Made by a program: the position numbers and the translations under genes. The notes under the pieces are model-generated. The model searched no databases. It had not been told where the DNA came from and saw only the letters and a list, made by a program, of their open reading frames with translations. Source: Siphonodentalium dalli (Eukaryota; Mollusca; Scaphopoda; Gadilida; Siphonodentaliidae). Taken from it: 64,000 nucleotides of DNA. Numbering within the stretch: the first letter of the stretch is position 1; every line of letters begins with the position of its first letter. The stretch is taken from NCBI GenBank assembly GCA_032622095.1, contig CP136062.1, positions 37,634,918-37,698,917 on the forward strand, read 5' to 3'. Below, one piece after another: positions 45,741 through 60,409 of the stretch.

Positions 45741-46392
45741 GTACCACACTTACATTCGAACCGCCTTTAGTATGCACGTCCGCCTCACGTGTCCAGGTAC
45801 CACACCTACATTCGAACTGCCTTTAGTATGCACGTCTGCCTCACGGCTGGCTCCTTCTACATATATAACAGTTTTATCTCTATATGTATTTAAACTAAAA
45901 GGAGAACAGATATAGTGATATATATAGCGTTTAAGGTCCCATAAAAATGCGTCATAAAGCGTGTGGTTAAGTGTGACTTTATAAGTGCCCATTTGAAGTA
46001 CCCGTTTACCTGGTTCTGCTGACATATTCTTGTATTGTGTGTTGGGCGCTGATGATACTATTGAGTCCTTGGGGGAATTTTAAACACTTTTATTTAAAAA
46101 AAAGGAAAAAAAAGGAGAAAAAAAAATTCAGTCTGGAAGAGAAATGTACCGGTAAATCAATTTGTTGATACAGTCAGTATAATCAAAACAGTCACAACAC
46201 CTAGATTTTGAATATGTGAGCGCGGTAACAAAATGATGTTCGCCCCCTTATGATTCATATTTGTTCAATGTGTATGACTATCTATCAATGCTGAAACGAG
46301 CCATCTACATCTAGTTATACCACGTTAATGTCCGCACCTCTCGATAAATCATACGAACTGGACGTTTTAGAGACACCAAAAGTTTACACGAA
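45741..46392. repeat. TSP1-unit spacer, copy 3
   Basis: As copy 2, second donor at 45796/45797. It carries GAACTGCC for GAACCGCC in the second 56-bp repeat, a change shared with copy 4 only. Confidence 0.93.
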
Positions 46393-48135
46393 TCTCATTT
46401 CATTGCGGTTCATGTTAATTTACAGTTGATGGTGGTTGGTCTCATTTAATTGCGGTTCATGTTAATTTACAGTTGATGGTGGTTGGTCTCATTTCATTGC
46501 GGTTCATGTTAATTTACAGTTTATGGTGGTTGGTCTCATTTAATTGCGGTTCATGTTAATTTACAGTTGATGGTGGTTGGTCTCATTTAATTGCAGTTCA
46601 TGTTAATTTACAGTTGATGGTGGTTGGTCTCATTTAATTGCGGTTCATGTTAATTACAGTTGATGGTGGTTGGTCTCATTTAATTGCGGTTCATGTTAAT
46701 TTACAGTTGATGGTGGTTGGTCTCATTTAATTGCGGTTCATGTTAATTTACAGTTGATGGTGGTTGGTCTCATTTAATTGCGGTTCATGTTAATTTACAG
46801 TTGATGGTGATTGGTCTCATTTAATTGCGGTTCATGTTAATTTACAGTTGATGGTGGTTGGTCTCATTTAATTGCGGTTCATGTTAATTTACAGTTGATG
46901 GTGGTTGGTCTCATTTAATTGCGGTTCGTGTTAATTTACAGTTGATGGTGGTTGGTCTCATTTAATTGCGGTTCATGTTAATTTACAGTTGATGGTGGTT
47001 GGTCTCATTTAATTGCGGTTCATGTTAATTTACAGTTGATGGTGGTTGGTCTCATTTAATTGCGGTTCATGTTAATTTACAGTTGATGGTGGTTGGTCTC
47101 ATTTCATTGCGGTTCATGTTAATTTGCAGTTGATGGTGGTTGGTCTCATTTAATTGCGGTTCATGTTAATTTACAGTTGATGGTGGTTGGTCTCATTTAA
47201 TTGCGGTTCATGTTAATTTACAGTTGATGGTGGTTGGTCTCATTTAATTGCGGTTCATGTTAATTTACAGTTGATGGTGGTTGGTCTCATTTCATTGCGG
47301 TTCGTGTTAATTTACAGTTGATGGTGATTGGTCTCATTTAATTGCGGTTCATGTTAATTTACAGTTGATGGTGGTTGGTCTCATTTAATTGCGGTTCATG
47401 TTAATTTACAGTTGATGGTGGTTGGTCTCATTTAATTGCGGTTCGTGTTAATTTACAGTTGATGGTGGTTGGTCTCATTTAATTGCGGTTCATGTTAATT
47501 TACAGTTGATGGTGGTTGGTCTCATTTAATTGCGGTTCACGTTAATTTACAGTTGATGGTGGTTGGTCTCATTTCATTGCGGTTCATGTTAATTTGCAGT
47601 TGATGGTGGTTGGTCTCATTTAATTGCGGTTCATGTTAATTTACAGTTGATGGTGGTTGGTCTCATTTAATTGCGGTTCATGTTAATTTACAGTTGATGG
47701 TGGTTGGTCTCATTTAATTGCTGTTCATGTTAATTTACAGTTGATGGTGGTTGGTCTCATTTCATTGCGGTTCGTGTTAATTTACAGTTGATTGTGGTTG
47801 GTCTCATTTCATTGCGGTTCGTGTTAATTTACAGTTGATGGTGGTTGGTCTCATTTAATTGCGGTTCATGTTAATTTACAGTTGATGGTGGTTGGTCTCA
47901 TTTCATTTCGGTTCTTGTTAATTTACAGTTGATTGTGGTTGGTCTCATTTCATTGCGGTTCGTGTTAATTTACAGTTGATGGTGGTTGGTCTCATTTAAT
48001 TGCGGTTCATGTTAATTTACAGTTGATGGTGGTTGGTCTCATTTAATTGCGGTTCATGTTAATTTACAGTTGATGGTGGTTGGTCTCATTTAATTGCGGT
48101 TCATGTTAATTTACAGTTGATGGTGGTTGGTCTCA
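46393..48135. repeat. 47-bp splice-acceptor minisatellite, array 3 (37 copies)
   Basis: 1738 bp from TCTCA to TCTCA equals 37 x 47 less one, with the one-base-short unit near 46655 at the same rank as in array 2. Array 3 resembles array 2 with about six extra units in the middle. Confidence 0.97.
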
Positions 48136-48284
48136 GTGGAACGACGGTGTGTGCAGTACAACGTGCGGCTTAGGGAGGCAGACTCGAACCAGAACGTGCA
48201 CTCATCCGACTCCGGCATCCGGCGGGAAAACATGCCCCGATTCCAACACAGATGTGGCGCTATGCGAACAACCAGCGTGTCCAG
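48117..48284 (+). CDS. TSP1 domain exon 5 (gene exon 6)
   Basis: DNA-identical to the exons at 43311 and 45573. Complete six-cysteine TSP1 repeat, 168 bp, phase 1 at both ends. It is followed by the longest intron of the window (12106 bp), of which about 95% is minisatellite. Confidence 0.86.
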
Positions 48285-48936
48285 GTACCACACTTACATT
48301 CGAACCGCCTTTAGTATGCACGTCCGCCTCACGTGTCCAGGTACCACACCTACATTCGAACTGCCTTTAGTATGCACGTCTGCCTCACGGCTGGCTCCTT
48401 CTACATATATAACAGTTTTATCTCTATATGTATTTAAACTAAAAGGAGAACAGATATAGTGATATATATAGCGTTTAAGGTCCCATAAAAATGCGTCATA
48501 AAGCGTGTGGTTAAGTGTGACTTTATAAGTGCCCATTTGAAGTACCCGTTTACCTGGTTCTGCTGACATATTCTTGTATTGTGTGTTGGGCGCTGATGAT
48601 ACTATTGAGTCCTTGGGGGAATTTTAAACACTTTTATTTAAAAAAAAGGGAAAAAAAGGAGAAAAAAAAATTCAGTCTGGAAGAGAAATGTACCGGTAAA
48701 TCAATTTGTTGATACAGTCAGTATAATCAAAACAGTCACAACACCTAGATTTTGAATATGTGAGCGCGGTAACAAAATGATGTTCGCCCCCTTATGATTC
48801 ATATTTGTTCAATGTGTATGACTATCTATCATTGCTGAAACGAGCCATCTACATCTAGTTATACCACGTTAATGTCCGCACCTCTCGATAAATCATACGA
48901 ACTGGACGTTTTAGAGACACCAAAAGTTTACACGAA
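48285..48936. repeat. TSP1-unit spacer, copy 4
   Basis: As the other spacers, second donor at 48340/48341. It leads into the largest array. Confidence 0.93.
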
Positions 48937-51900
48937 TCTCATTTCATTGCGGTTCGTGTTAATTTACAGTTGATGGTGGTTGGTCTCATTTAATTGCGGT
49001 TCATGTTAATTTACAGTTGATGGTGATTGGTCTCATTTAATTGCGGTTAATGTTAATTTACAGTTGATGGTGGTTGGTCTCATTTAATTGCGGTTCATGT
49101 TAATTTACAGTTGATGGTGGTTGGTCTCATTTAATTGCGGTTCATGTTAATTTACAGTTGATGGTGGTTGGTCTCATTTAATTGCGGTTCATGTTAATTT
49201 ACAGTTGATGGTGGTTGGTCTCATTTAATTGCGGTTCGTGTTAATTTACAGTTGATGGTGGTTGGTCTCATTTAATTGCGGTTCATGTTAATTTACAGTT
49301 GATGGTGGTTGGTCTCATTTCATTGCGGTTCATGTTAATTTACAGTTGATGGTGGTTGGTCTCATTTCATTGCGGTTCATGTTAATTTACAGTTGATGGT
49401 GGTTGGTCTCATTTAATTGCGGTTCATGTTAATTTACAGTTGATGGTGGTTGGTCTCATTTCATTGCGGTTCATGTTAATTTACAGTTTATGGTGGTTGG
49501 TCTCATTTAATTGCGGTTCATGTTAATTTACAGTTGATGGTGGTTGGTCTCATTTAATTGCGGTTCATGTTAATTTACAGTTGATGGTGGTTGGTCTCAT
49601 TTAATTGCGGTTCATGTTAATTTACAGTTGATGGTGGTTGGTCTCATTTAATTGCGGTTCATGTTAATTTACAGTTGATGGTGGTTGGTCTCATTTCATT
49701 GCGGTTCGTGTTAATTTACAGTTGATGGTGGTTGGTCTCATTTAATTGCGGTTCATGTTAATTTACAGTTGATGGTGGTTGGTCTCATTTCATTGCGGTT
49801 CATGTTAATTTACAGTTGATGGTGGTTGGTCTCATTTCATTGCGGTTCATGTTAATTTACAGTTGATGGTGGTTGGTCTCATTTAATTGCGGTTCATGTT
49901 AATTTACAGTTGATGGTGGTTGGTCTCATTTAATTGCGGTTCATGTTAATTTACAGTTGATGGTGGTTGGTCTCATTTAATTGCGGTTCATGTTAATTGA
50001 CAGTTTATGGTGGTTGGTCTCATTTCATTGCGGTTCATGTTAATTTACAGTTGATGGTGGTTGGTCTCATTTAATTGCGGTTCATGTTAAATGACAGTTT
50101 ATGGTGGTTGGTCTCATTTAATTGCGGTTCATGTTAATTTACAGTTGATGGTGGTTGGTCTCATTTAATTGCGGTTCATGTTAATTTACAGTTGATGGTG
50201 GTTGGTCTCATTTAATTGCGGTTCATGTTAATTTACAGTTGATGGTGGTTGGTCTCATTTCATTGCGGTTCATGTTAATTTACAGTTGATGGTGGTTGGT
50301 CTCATTTAATTGCGGTTCATGTTAATTTACAGTTGATGGTGGTTGGTCTCATTTAATTGCGGTTCATGTTAATTTACAGTTGATGGTGGTTGGTCTCATT
50401 TAATTGCGGTTCATGTTAATTGACAGTTTATGGTGGTTGGTCTCATTTCATTGCGGTTCATGTTAATTTACAGTTGATGGTGGTTGGTCTCATTTAATTG
50501 CGGTTCGTGTTAATTTACAGTTGATGGTGGTTGGTCTCATTTAATTGCGGTTCATGTTAATTTACAGTTGATGGTGGTTGCTCTCATTTAATTGCGGTTC
50601 ATGTTAATTTACAGTTGATGGTGGTTGGTCTCATTTAATTGCGGTTCGTGTTAATTTACAGTTGATGGTGGTTGGTCTCATTTCATTGCTGTTCATGTTA
50701 ATTTACAGTTGATGGTGGTTGGTCTCATTTAATTGCGGTTCGTGTTAATTGACAGTTTATGGTGGTTGGTCTCATTTCATTGCGGTTCGTGTTAATTTAC
50801 AGTTGATGGTGGTTGGTCTCATTTAATTGCGGTTCACGTTAATTTACAGTTTATGGTGGTTGGTCTCATTTCATTGCGGTTCATGTTAATTTACAGTTGA
50901 TGGTGGTTGGTCTCATTTAATAGCGGTTCATATTAATTTACAGTTGATGGTGGTTGGTCTCATTTAATTGCGGTTCATGTTAATTTACAGTTGATGGTGG
51001 TTGGTCTCATTTAATTGCGGTTCATGTTAATTTACAGTTGATGGTGGTTGGTCTCATTTAATTGCGGTTCATGTTAATTTACAGTTGATGGTGGTTGGTC
51101 TCATTTAATTGCGGTTCATGTTAATTTACAGTTGATGGTGGTTGGTCTCATTTCATTGCGGTTCGTGTTAATTTACAGTTGATGGTGGTTGGTCTCATTT
51201 CATTGCGGTTCGTGTTAATTTACAGTTGATGGTGGTTGGTCTCATTTCATTGCGGTTCGTGTTAATTTACAGTTGATGGTGGTTGGTCTCATTTCATTGC
51301 GGTTCATGTTAATTTACAGTTGGTGGTGGTTGGTCTCATTTCATTGCGGTTCGTGTTTATTTACAGTTGATGGTGGTTGGTCTCATTTCATTGCGGTTCA
51401 TGTTAATTTACAGTTGATGGTGGTTGGTCTCATTTCATTGCGGTTCATGTTAATTTACAGTTGATGGTGGTTGGTCTCATTTCATTGCGGTTCGTGTTAA
51501 TTTACAGTTGATGGTGGTTGGTCTCATTTCATTGCGGTTCGTGTTAATTTACAGTTGATGGTGGTTGGTCTCATTTCATTGCGGTTCATGTTAATTTACA
51601 GTTGATGGTGGTTGGTCTCATTTCATTGCGGTTCATGTTAATTTACAGTTGATGGTGGTTGGTCTCATTTCATTGCGGTTCATGTTAATTTACAGTTGAT
51701 GGTGGTTGGTCTCATTTCATTGCGGTTCGTGTTAATTTACAGTTGATGGTGGTTGGTCTCATTTCATTGCGGTTCGTGTTAATTTACAGTTGATGGTGGT
51801 TGGTCTCATTTTATTGCGGTTCATGTTAATTTACAGTTGATGGTGGTTGGTCTCATTTCATTGCGGTTCATGTTAATTTACAGTTGATGGTGGTTGGTCT

Positions 51901-54900
51901 CATTTCATTGCGGTTCATGTTAATTTACAGTTGATGGTGGTTGGTCTCATTTCATTGCGGTTCGTATTAATTTACAGTTGATGGTGGTTGGTCTCATTTC
52001 ATTGCGGTTCATGTTAATTTAAAGTTGATGGTGGTTGGTCTCATTTCATTGCGGTTCGTGTTAATTTACAGTTGATGGTGGTTGGTCTCATTTCATTGCG
52101 GTTCATGTTAATTTACAGTTGATGGTGGTTGGTCTCATTTCATTGCGGTTCATGTTAATTTACAGTTGATGGTGGTTGGTCTCATTTCATTGCGGTTCGT
52201 GTTAATTTACAGTTGATGGTGGTTGGTCTCATTTCATTGCGGTTCGTGTTAATTTACAGTTGATGGTGGTTGGTCTCATTTCATTGCGGTTCATGTTAAT
52301 TTACAGTTGATGGTGGTTGGTCTCATTTAATTGCGGTTCATGTTAATTTACAGTTGATGGTGGTTGGTCTCATTTAATTGCGGTTCATGTTAATTTACAG
52401 TTGATTGTGGTTGGTCTCATTTCATTGCGGTTCATGTTACTTTACAGTTGATGGTGGTTGGTCTCATTTAATTGCGGTTCATGTTAATTTACAGTTGATG
52501 GTGGTTGGTCTCATTTAATTGCGGTTCATGTTAATTTACAGTTGATGGTGGTTGGTCTCATTTAATTGCGGTTCATGTTAATTTACAGTTGATGGTGGTT
52601 GGTCTCATTTAATTGCGGTTCATGTTAATTTAGAGTTGATGGTGGTTGGTCTCATTTAATTGCGGTTCATGTTAATTTACAGTTGATGGTGGTTGGTCTC
52701 ATTTAATTGCGGTTCATGTTAATTTACAGTTGATGGTGGTTGGTCTCATTTAATTGCGGTTCATGTTAATTGACAGTTTATGGTGGTTGGTCTCATTTCA
52801 TTGCGGTTCATGTTAATTTACAGTTGATGGTGGTTGGTCTCATTTAATTGCGGTTCATGTTAATTTACAGTTGATGGTGGTTGGTCTCATTTCATTGCGG
52901 TTCATGTTAATTTACAGTTGATGGTGGTTGGTCTCATTTCATTGCGGTTCATGTTAATTTACAGTTGATGGTGGTTGGTCTCATTTAATTGCGGTTCATG
53001 TTAATTTACAGTTGATGGTGGTTGGTCTCATTTAATTGCGGTTCATGTTAATTGACAGTTTATGGTGGTTGGTCTCATTTAATTGCGGTTCATGTTAATT
53101 TACAGTTGATGGTGGTTGGTCTCATTTAATTGCGGTTCATGTTAATTTACAGTTGATGGTGGTTGGTCTCATTTAATTGCGGTTCATATTAATTTACAGT
53201 TGATGGTGGTTGGTCTCATTTAATTGCGGTTCGTGTTAATTTACAGTTGATGGTGGTTGGTCTCATTTAATTGCGGTTCATGTTAATTTACAGTTGATGG
53301 TGGTTGGTCTCATTTAATTGCGGTTCATGTTAATTTACAGTTGATGGTGGTTGATCTCATTTCATTGCGGTTCATGTTAATTTACAGTTGATGGTGGTTG
53401 GTCTCATTTAATTGCGGTTCATGTTAATTTACAGTTGATGGTGGTTGGTCTCATTTAATTGCGGTTCATGTTAATCTACAGTTGATGGTGGTTGGTCTCA
53501 TTTAATTGCGGTTCATGTTAATTTACAGTTGATGGTGGTTGGTCTCATTTCATTGCGGTTCGTGTTAATTTACAGTTGATGGTGGTTGGTCTCATTTAAT
53601 TGCGGTTCATGTTAATTTACAGTTGATGGTGGTTGATCTCATTTCATTGCGGTTCATGTTAATTTACAGTTGATGGTGGTTGGTCTCATTTAATTGCGGT
53701 TCATGTTAATTTACAGTTTATGGTTGTTGGTCTCATTTAATTGCGGTTCATGTTAATTTACAGTTTATGGTGGTTGGTCTCATTTAATTGCGGTTCATGT
53801 TAATTTACAGTTGATGGTGGTTGATCTCATTTCATTGCGGTTCATGTTAATTTACAGTTGATGGTGGTTGGTCTCATTTAATTGCGGTTCATGTTAATTT
53901 ACAGTTGATGGTGGTTGGTCTCATTTAATTGCGGTTCATGTTAATTTACAGTTGATGGTGATTGGTCTCATTTAATTGCGGTTCATGTTAATTTACAGTT
54001 GATGGTGGTTGGTCTCATTTAATTGCGGTTCATGTTAATTTACAGTTGATGGTGGTTGGTCTCATTTAATTGCGGTTCGTGTTAATTTACAGTTGATGGT
54101 GGTTGGTCTCATTTAATTGCGGTTCATGTTAATTTACAGTTGATGGTGGTTGGTCTCATTTAATTGCGGTTCATGTTAATTTACAGTTGATGGTGGTTGG
54201 TCTCATTTAATTGCGGTTCATGTTAATTTACAGTTGATGGTGGTTGGTCTCATTTCATTGCGGTTCATGTTAATTTAAAGTTGATGGTGGTTGGTCTCAT
54301 TTCATTGCGGTTCATGTTAATTTACAGTTGATGGTGGTTGGTCTCATTTAATTGCGGTTCATGTTAATTTACAGTTGATGGTGGTTGGTCTCATTTAATT
54401 GCGGTTCATATTAATTTACAGTTGATGGTGGTTGGTCTCATTTAATTGCGGTTCGTGTTAATTTACAGTTGATGGTGGTTGGTCTCATTTAATTGCGGTT
54501 CATGTTAATTTACAGTTGATGGTGGTTGGTCTCATTTAATTGCGGTTCATGTTAATTTACAGTTGATGGTGGTTGATCTCATTTCATTGCGGTTCATGTT
54601 AATTTACAGTTGATGGTGGTTGGTCTCATTTCATTGCGGTTCATGTTAATTTACAGTTGATGGTGGTTGGTCTCATTTAATTGCGGTTCATGTTAATCTA
54701 CAGTTGATGGTGGTTGGTCTCATTTAATTGCGGTTCATGTTAATTTACAGTTGATGATGGTTGGTCTCATTTCATTGCGGTTCGTGTTAATTTACAGTTG
54801 ATGGTGGTTGGTCTCATTTAATTGCGGTTCATGTTAATTTACAGTTGATGGTGGTTGATCTCATTTCATTGCGGTTCATGTTAATTTACAGTTGATGGTG

Positions 54901-57900
54901 GTTGGTCTCATTTAATTGCGGTTCATGTTAATTTACAGTTTATGGTGGTTGGTCTCATTTAATTGCGGTTCATGTTAATTTACAGTTTATGGTGGTTGGT
55001 CTCATTTAATTGCGGTTCATGTTAATTTACAGTTGATGGTGGTTGATCTCATTTCATTGCGGTTCATGTTAATTTACAGTTGATGGTGTTTGGTCTCATT
55101 TAATTGCGGTTCATGTTAATTTACAGTTGATGGTGGTTGGTCTCATTTAATTGCGGTTCATGTTAATTTACAGTTGATGGTGATTGGTCTCATTTAATTG
55201 CGGTTCATGTTAATTTAAAGTTGATGGTGGTTGGTCTCATTTAATTGCGGTTCATGTTAATTTACAGTTGATGGTGGTTGGTCTCATTTAATTGCGGTTC
55301 GTGTTAATTTACAGTTGATGGTGGTTGGTCTCATTTAATTGCGGTTCATGTTAATTTACAGTTGATGGTGGTTGGTCTCATTTAATTGCGGTTCATGTTA
55401 ATTTACAGTTGATGGTGGTTGGTCTCATTTAATTGCGGTTCATGTTAATTTACAGTTGATGGTGGTTGGTCTCATTTCATTGCGGTTCATGTTAATTTAA
55501 AGTTGATGGTGGTTGGTCTCATTTCATTGCGGTTCGTGTTAATTTACAGTTGATGGTGGTTGGTCTCATTTCATTGCGGTTCATGTTAATTTACAGTTGA
55601 TGGTGGTTGGTCTCATTTCATTGCGGTTCATGTTAATTTACAGTTGATGGTGGTTGGTCTCATTTCATTGCGGTTCGTGTTAATTTACAGTTGATGGTGG
55701 TTGGTCTCATTTCATTGCGGTTCGTGTTAATTTACAGTTGATGGTGGTTGGTCTCATTTCATTGCGGTTCATGTTAATTTACAGTTGATGGTGGTTGGTC
55801 TCATTTAATTGCGGTTCATGTTAATTTACAGTTGATGGTGGTTGGTCTCATTTAATTGCGGTTCATGTTAATTTACAGTTGATTGTGGTTGGTCTCATTT
55901 CATTGCGGTTCATGTTACTTTACAGTTGATGGTGGTTGGTCTCATTTAATTGCGGTTCATGTTAATTTACAGTTGATGGTGGTTGGTCTCATTTAATTGC
56001 GGTTCATGTTAATTTACAGTTGATGGTGGTTGGTCTCATTTAATTGCGGTTCATGTTAATTTACAGTTGATGGTGGTTGGTCTCATTTAATTGCGGTTCA
56101 TGTTAATTTACAGTTGATGGTGGTTGGTCTCATTTAATTGCGGTTCATGTTAATTGACAGTTTATGGTGGTTGGTCTCATTTCATTGCGGTTCATGTTAA
56201 TTTACAGTTGATGGTGGTTGGTCTCATTTAATTGCGGTTCATGTTAATTTACAGTTGATGGTGGTTGGTCTCATTTCATTGCGGTTCATGTTAATTTACA
56301 GTTGATGGTGGTTGGTCTCATTTCATTGCGGTTCATGTTAATTTACAGTTGATGGTGGTTGGTCTCATTTAATTGCGGTTCATGTTAATTTACAGTTGAT
56401 GGTGGTTGGTCTCATTTAATTGCGGTTCATGTTAATTGACAGTTTATGGTGGTTGGTCTCATTTAATTGCGGTTCATGTTAATTTACAGTTGATGGTGGT
56501 TGGTCTCATTTAATTGCGGTTCATGTTAATTTACAGTTGATGGTGGTTGGTCTCATTTAATTGCGGTTCATGTTAATTTACAGTTGATGGTGGTTGGTCT
56601 CATTTAATTGCGGTTCGTGTTAATTTAGAGTTGATGGTGGTTGGTCTCATTTAATTGCGGTTCATGTTAATTTACAGTTGATGGTGGTTGGTCTCATTTA
56701 ATTGCGGTTCATGTTAATTTACAGTTGATGGTGGTTGATCTCATTTCATTGCGGTTCATGTTAATTTACAGTTGATGGTGGTTGGTCTCATTTAATTGCG
56801 GTTCATGTTAATTTACAGTTGATGGTGGTTGGTCTCATTTAATTGCGGTTCATGTTAATTTACAGTTGATGGTGGTTGGTCTCATTTAATTGCGGTTCAT
56901 GTTAGTTTACAGTTGATGGTGGTTGGTCTCATTTCATTGCGGTTCGTGTTAATTTACAGTTGATGGTGGTTGGTCTCATTTAATTGCGGTTCATGTTAAT
57001 TTACAGTTGATGGTGGTTGGTCTCATTTAATTGCGGTTCATGTTAATTTACAGTTTATGGTGGTTGGTCTCATTTAATTGCGGTTCATGTTAATTTACAG
57101 TTTATGGTGGTTGGTCTCATTTAATTGCGGTTCATGTTAATTTACAGTTGATGGTGGTTGATCTCATTTCATTGCGGTTCATGTTAATTTACAGTTGATG
57201 GTGGTTGGTCTCATTTAATTGCGGTTCATGTTAATTTACAGTTGATGGTGGTTGGTCTCATTTAATTGCGGTTCATGTTAATTTACAGTTGATGGTGATT
57301 GGTCTCATTTAATTGCGGTTCATGTTAATTTACAGTTGATGGTGGTTGGTCTCATTTAATTGCGGTTCATGTTAATTTACAGTTGATGGTGGTTGGTCTC
57401 ATTTAATTGCGGTTCGTGTTAATTTACAGTTGATGGTGGTTGGTCTCATTTAATTGCGGTTCATGTTAATTTACAGTTGATGGTGGTTGGTCTCATTTAA
57501 TTGCGGTTCATGTTAATTTACAGTTGATGGTGGTTGGTCTCATTTAATTGCGGTTCATGTTAATTTACAGTTGATGGTGGTTGGTCTCATTTCATTGCGG
57601 TTCATGTTAATTTGCAGTTGATGGTGGTTGGTCTCATTTAATTGCGGTTCATGTTAATTTACAGTTGATGGTGGTTGGTCTCATTTAATTGCGGTTCATG
57701 TTAATTTACAGTTGATGGTGGTTGGTCTCATTTAATTGCGGTTCATGTTAATTTACAGTTGATGGTGATTGGTCTCATTTAATTGCGGTTCATGTTAATT
57801 TACAGTTGATGGTGGTTGGTCTCATTTAATTGCGGTTCATGTTAATTTACAGTTGATGGTGGTTGGTCTCATTTAATTGCGGTTCGTGTTAATTTACAGT

Positions 57901-60409
57901 TGATGGTGGTTGGTCTCATTTAATTGCGGTTCATGTTAATTTACAGTTGATGGTGGTTGGTCTCATTTAATTGCGGTTCATGTTAATTTACAGTTGATGG
58001 TGGTTGGTCTCATTTAATTGCGGTTCATGTTAATTTACAGTTGATGGTGGTTGGTCTCATTTCATTGCGGTTCATGTTAATTTGCAGTTGATGGTGGTTG
58101 GTCTCATTTAATTGCGGTTCATGTTAATTTACAGTTGATGGTGGTTGGTCTCATTTAATTGCGGTTCATGTTAATTTACAGTTGATGGTGGTTGGTCTCA
58201 TTTAATTGCGGTTCATGTTAATTTACAGTTGATGGTGGTTGGTCTCATTTAATTGCGGTTCATGTTAATTTACAGTTGATGGTGGTTGGTCTCATTTAAT
58301 TGCGGTTCATGTTAATTTACAGTTGATGGTGGTTGGTCTCATTTAATTGCGGTTCGTGTTAATTTAGAGTTGATGGTGGTTGGTCTCATTTAATTGCGGT
58401 TCATGTTAATTTACAGTTGATGGTGGTTGGTCTCATTTAATTGCGGTTCATGTTAATTTACAGTTGATGGTGGTTGATCTCATTTCATTGCGGTTCATGT
58501 TAATTTACAGTTGATGGTGGTTGGTCTCATTTAATTGCGGTTCATGTTAATTTACAGTTGATGGTGGTTGGTCTCATTTAATTGCGGTTCATGTTAATTT
58601 ACAGTTGATGGTGGTTGGTCTCATTTAATTGCGGTTCATGTTAGTTTACAGTTGATGGTGGTTGGTCTCATTTCATTGCGGTTCGTGTTAATTTACAGTT
58701 GATGGTGGTTGGTCTCATTTAATTGCGGTTCATGTTAATTTACAGTTGATGGTGGTTGGTCTCATTTAATTGCGGTTCATGTTAATTTACAGTTTATGGT
58801 GGTTGGTCTCATTTAATTGCGGTTCATGTTAATTTACAGTTTATGGTGGTTGGTCTCATTTAATTGCGGTTCATGTTAATTTACAGTTGATGGTGGTTGA
58901 TCTCATTTCATTGCGGTTCATGTTAATTTACAGTTGATGGTGGTTGGTCTCATTTAATTGCGGTTCATGTTAATTTACAGTTGATGGTGGTTGGTCTCAT
59001 TTAATTGCGGTTCATGTTAATTTACAGTTGATGGTGATTGGTCTCATTTAATTGCGGTTCATGTTAATTTACAGTTGATGGTGGTTGGTCTCATTTAATT
59101 GCGGTTCATGTTAATTTACAGTTGATGGTGGTTGGTCTCATTTAATTGCGGTTCGTGTTAATTTACAGTTGATGGTGGTTGGTCTCATTTAATTGCGGTT
59201 CATGTTAATTTACAGTTGATGGTGGTTGGTCTCATTTAATTGCGGTTCATGTTAATTTACAGTTGATGGTGGTTGGTCTCATTTAATTGCGGTTCATGTT
59301 AATTTACAGTTGATGGTGGTTGGTCTCATTTCATTGCGGTTCATGTTAATTTGCAGTTGATGGTGGTTGGTCTCATTTAATTGCGGTTCATGTTAATTTA
59401 CAGTTGATGGTGGTTGGTCTCATTTAATTGCGGTTCATGTTAATTTACAGTTGATGGTGGTTGGTCTCATTTAATTGCGGTTCATGTTAATTTACAGTTG
59501 ATGGTGATTGGTCTCATTTAATTGCGGTTCATGTTAATTTACAGTTGATGGTGGTTGGTCTCATTTAATTGCGGTTCATGTTAATTTACAGTTGATGGTG
59601 GTTGGTCTCATTTAATTGCGGTTCGTGTTAATTTACAGTTGATGGTGGTTGGTCTCATTTAATTGCGGTTCATGTTAATTTACAGTTGATGGTGGTTGGT
59701 CTCATTTAATTGCGGTTCATGTTAATTTACAGTTGATGGTGGTTGGTCTCATTTAATTGCGGTTCATGTTAATTTACAGTTGATGGTGGTTGGTCTCATT
59801 TCATTGCGGTTCATGTTAATTTGCAGTTGATGGTGGTTGGTCTCATTTAATTGCGGTTCATGTTAATTTACAGTTGATGGTGGTTGGTCTCATTTAATTG
59901 CGGTTCATGTTAATTTACAGTTGATGGTGGTTGGTCTCATTTAATTGCGGTTCATGTTAATTTACAGTTGATGGTGGTTGGTCTCATTTAATTGCGGTTC
60001 ATGTTAATTTACAGTTGATGGTGGTTGGTCTCATTTAATTGCGGTTCATGTTAATTTACAGTTGATGGTGGTTGGTCTCATTTAATTGCGGTTCATGTTA
60101 ATTTACAGTTGATGGTGGTTGGTCTCATTTAATTGCTGTTCAAGTTAATTTACAGTTGATGGTGGTTGGTCTCATTTCATTGCGGTTCGTGTTAATTTAC
60201 AGTTGATTGTGGTTGGTCTCATTTCATTGCGGTTCGTGTTAATTTACAGTTGATGGTGGTTGGTCTCATTTAATTGCGGTTCATGTTAATTTACAGTTGA
60301 TGGTGGTTGGTCTCATTTCATTTCGGTTCATGTTAATTTACAGTTGATGGTGGTTGGTCTCATTTAATTGCGGTTCATGTTAATTTACAGTTGATGGTGG
60401 TTGGTCTCA
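48937..60409. repeat. 47-bp splice-acceptor minisatellite, array 4 (244 copies)
   Basis: 60405 minus 48937 is 11468, exactly 244 x 47, so there is no net length change over 11.5 kb. Blocks of variant units repeat inside it: the rare TGTTACTTTACAG unit at about 52434 and 55912 lies exactly 74 units apart and also occurs in array 1 (40054) and array 5 (63672). Start and end variants match array 1 (GGTGATTGG as second unit; CTGTTCAAGTTAA near the end), so arrays 1 and 4 share ancestry. Confidence 0.98.

Noticed and set aside
51273-51464. 63-codon frame inside the 47-bp array
   Set aside because: Appears only where TTTCATT variants and one changed unit remove stops. It is the repeat itself, not a gene.
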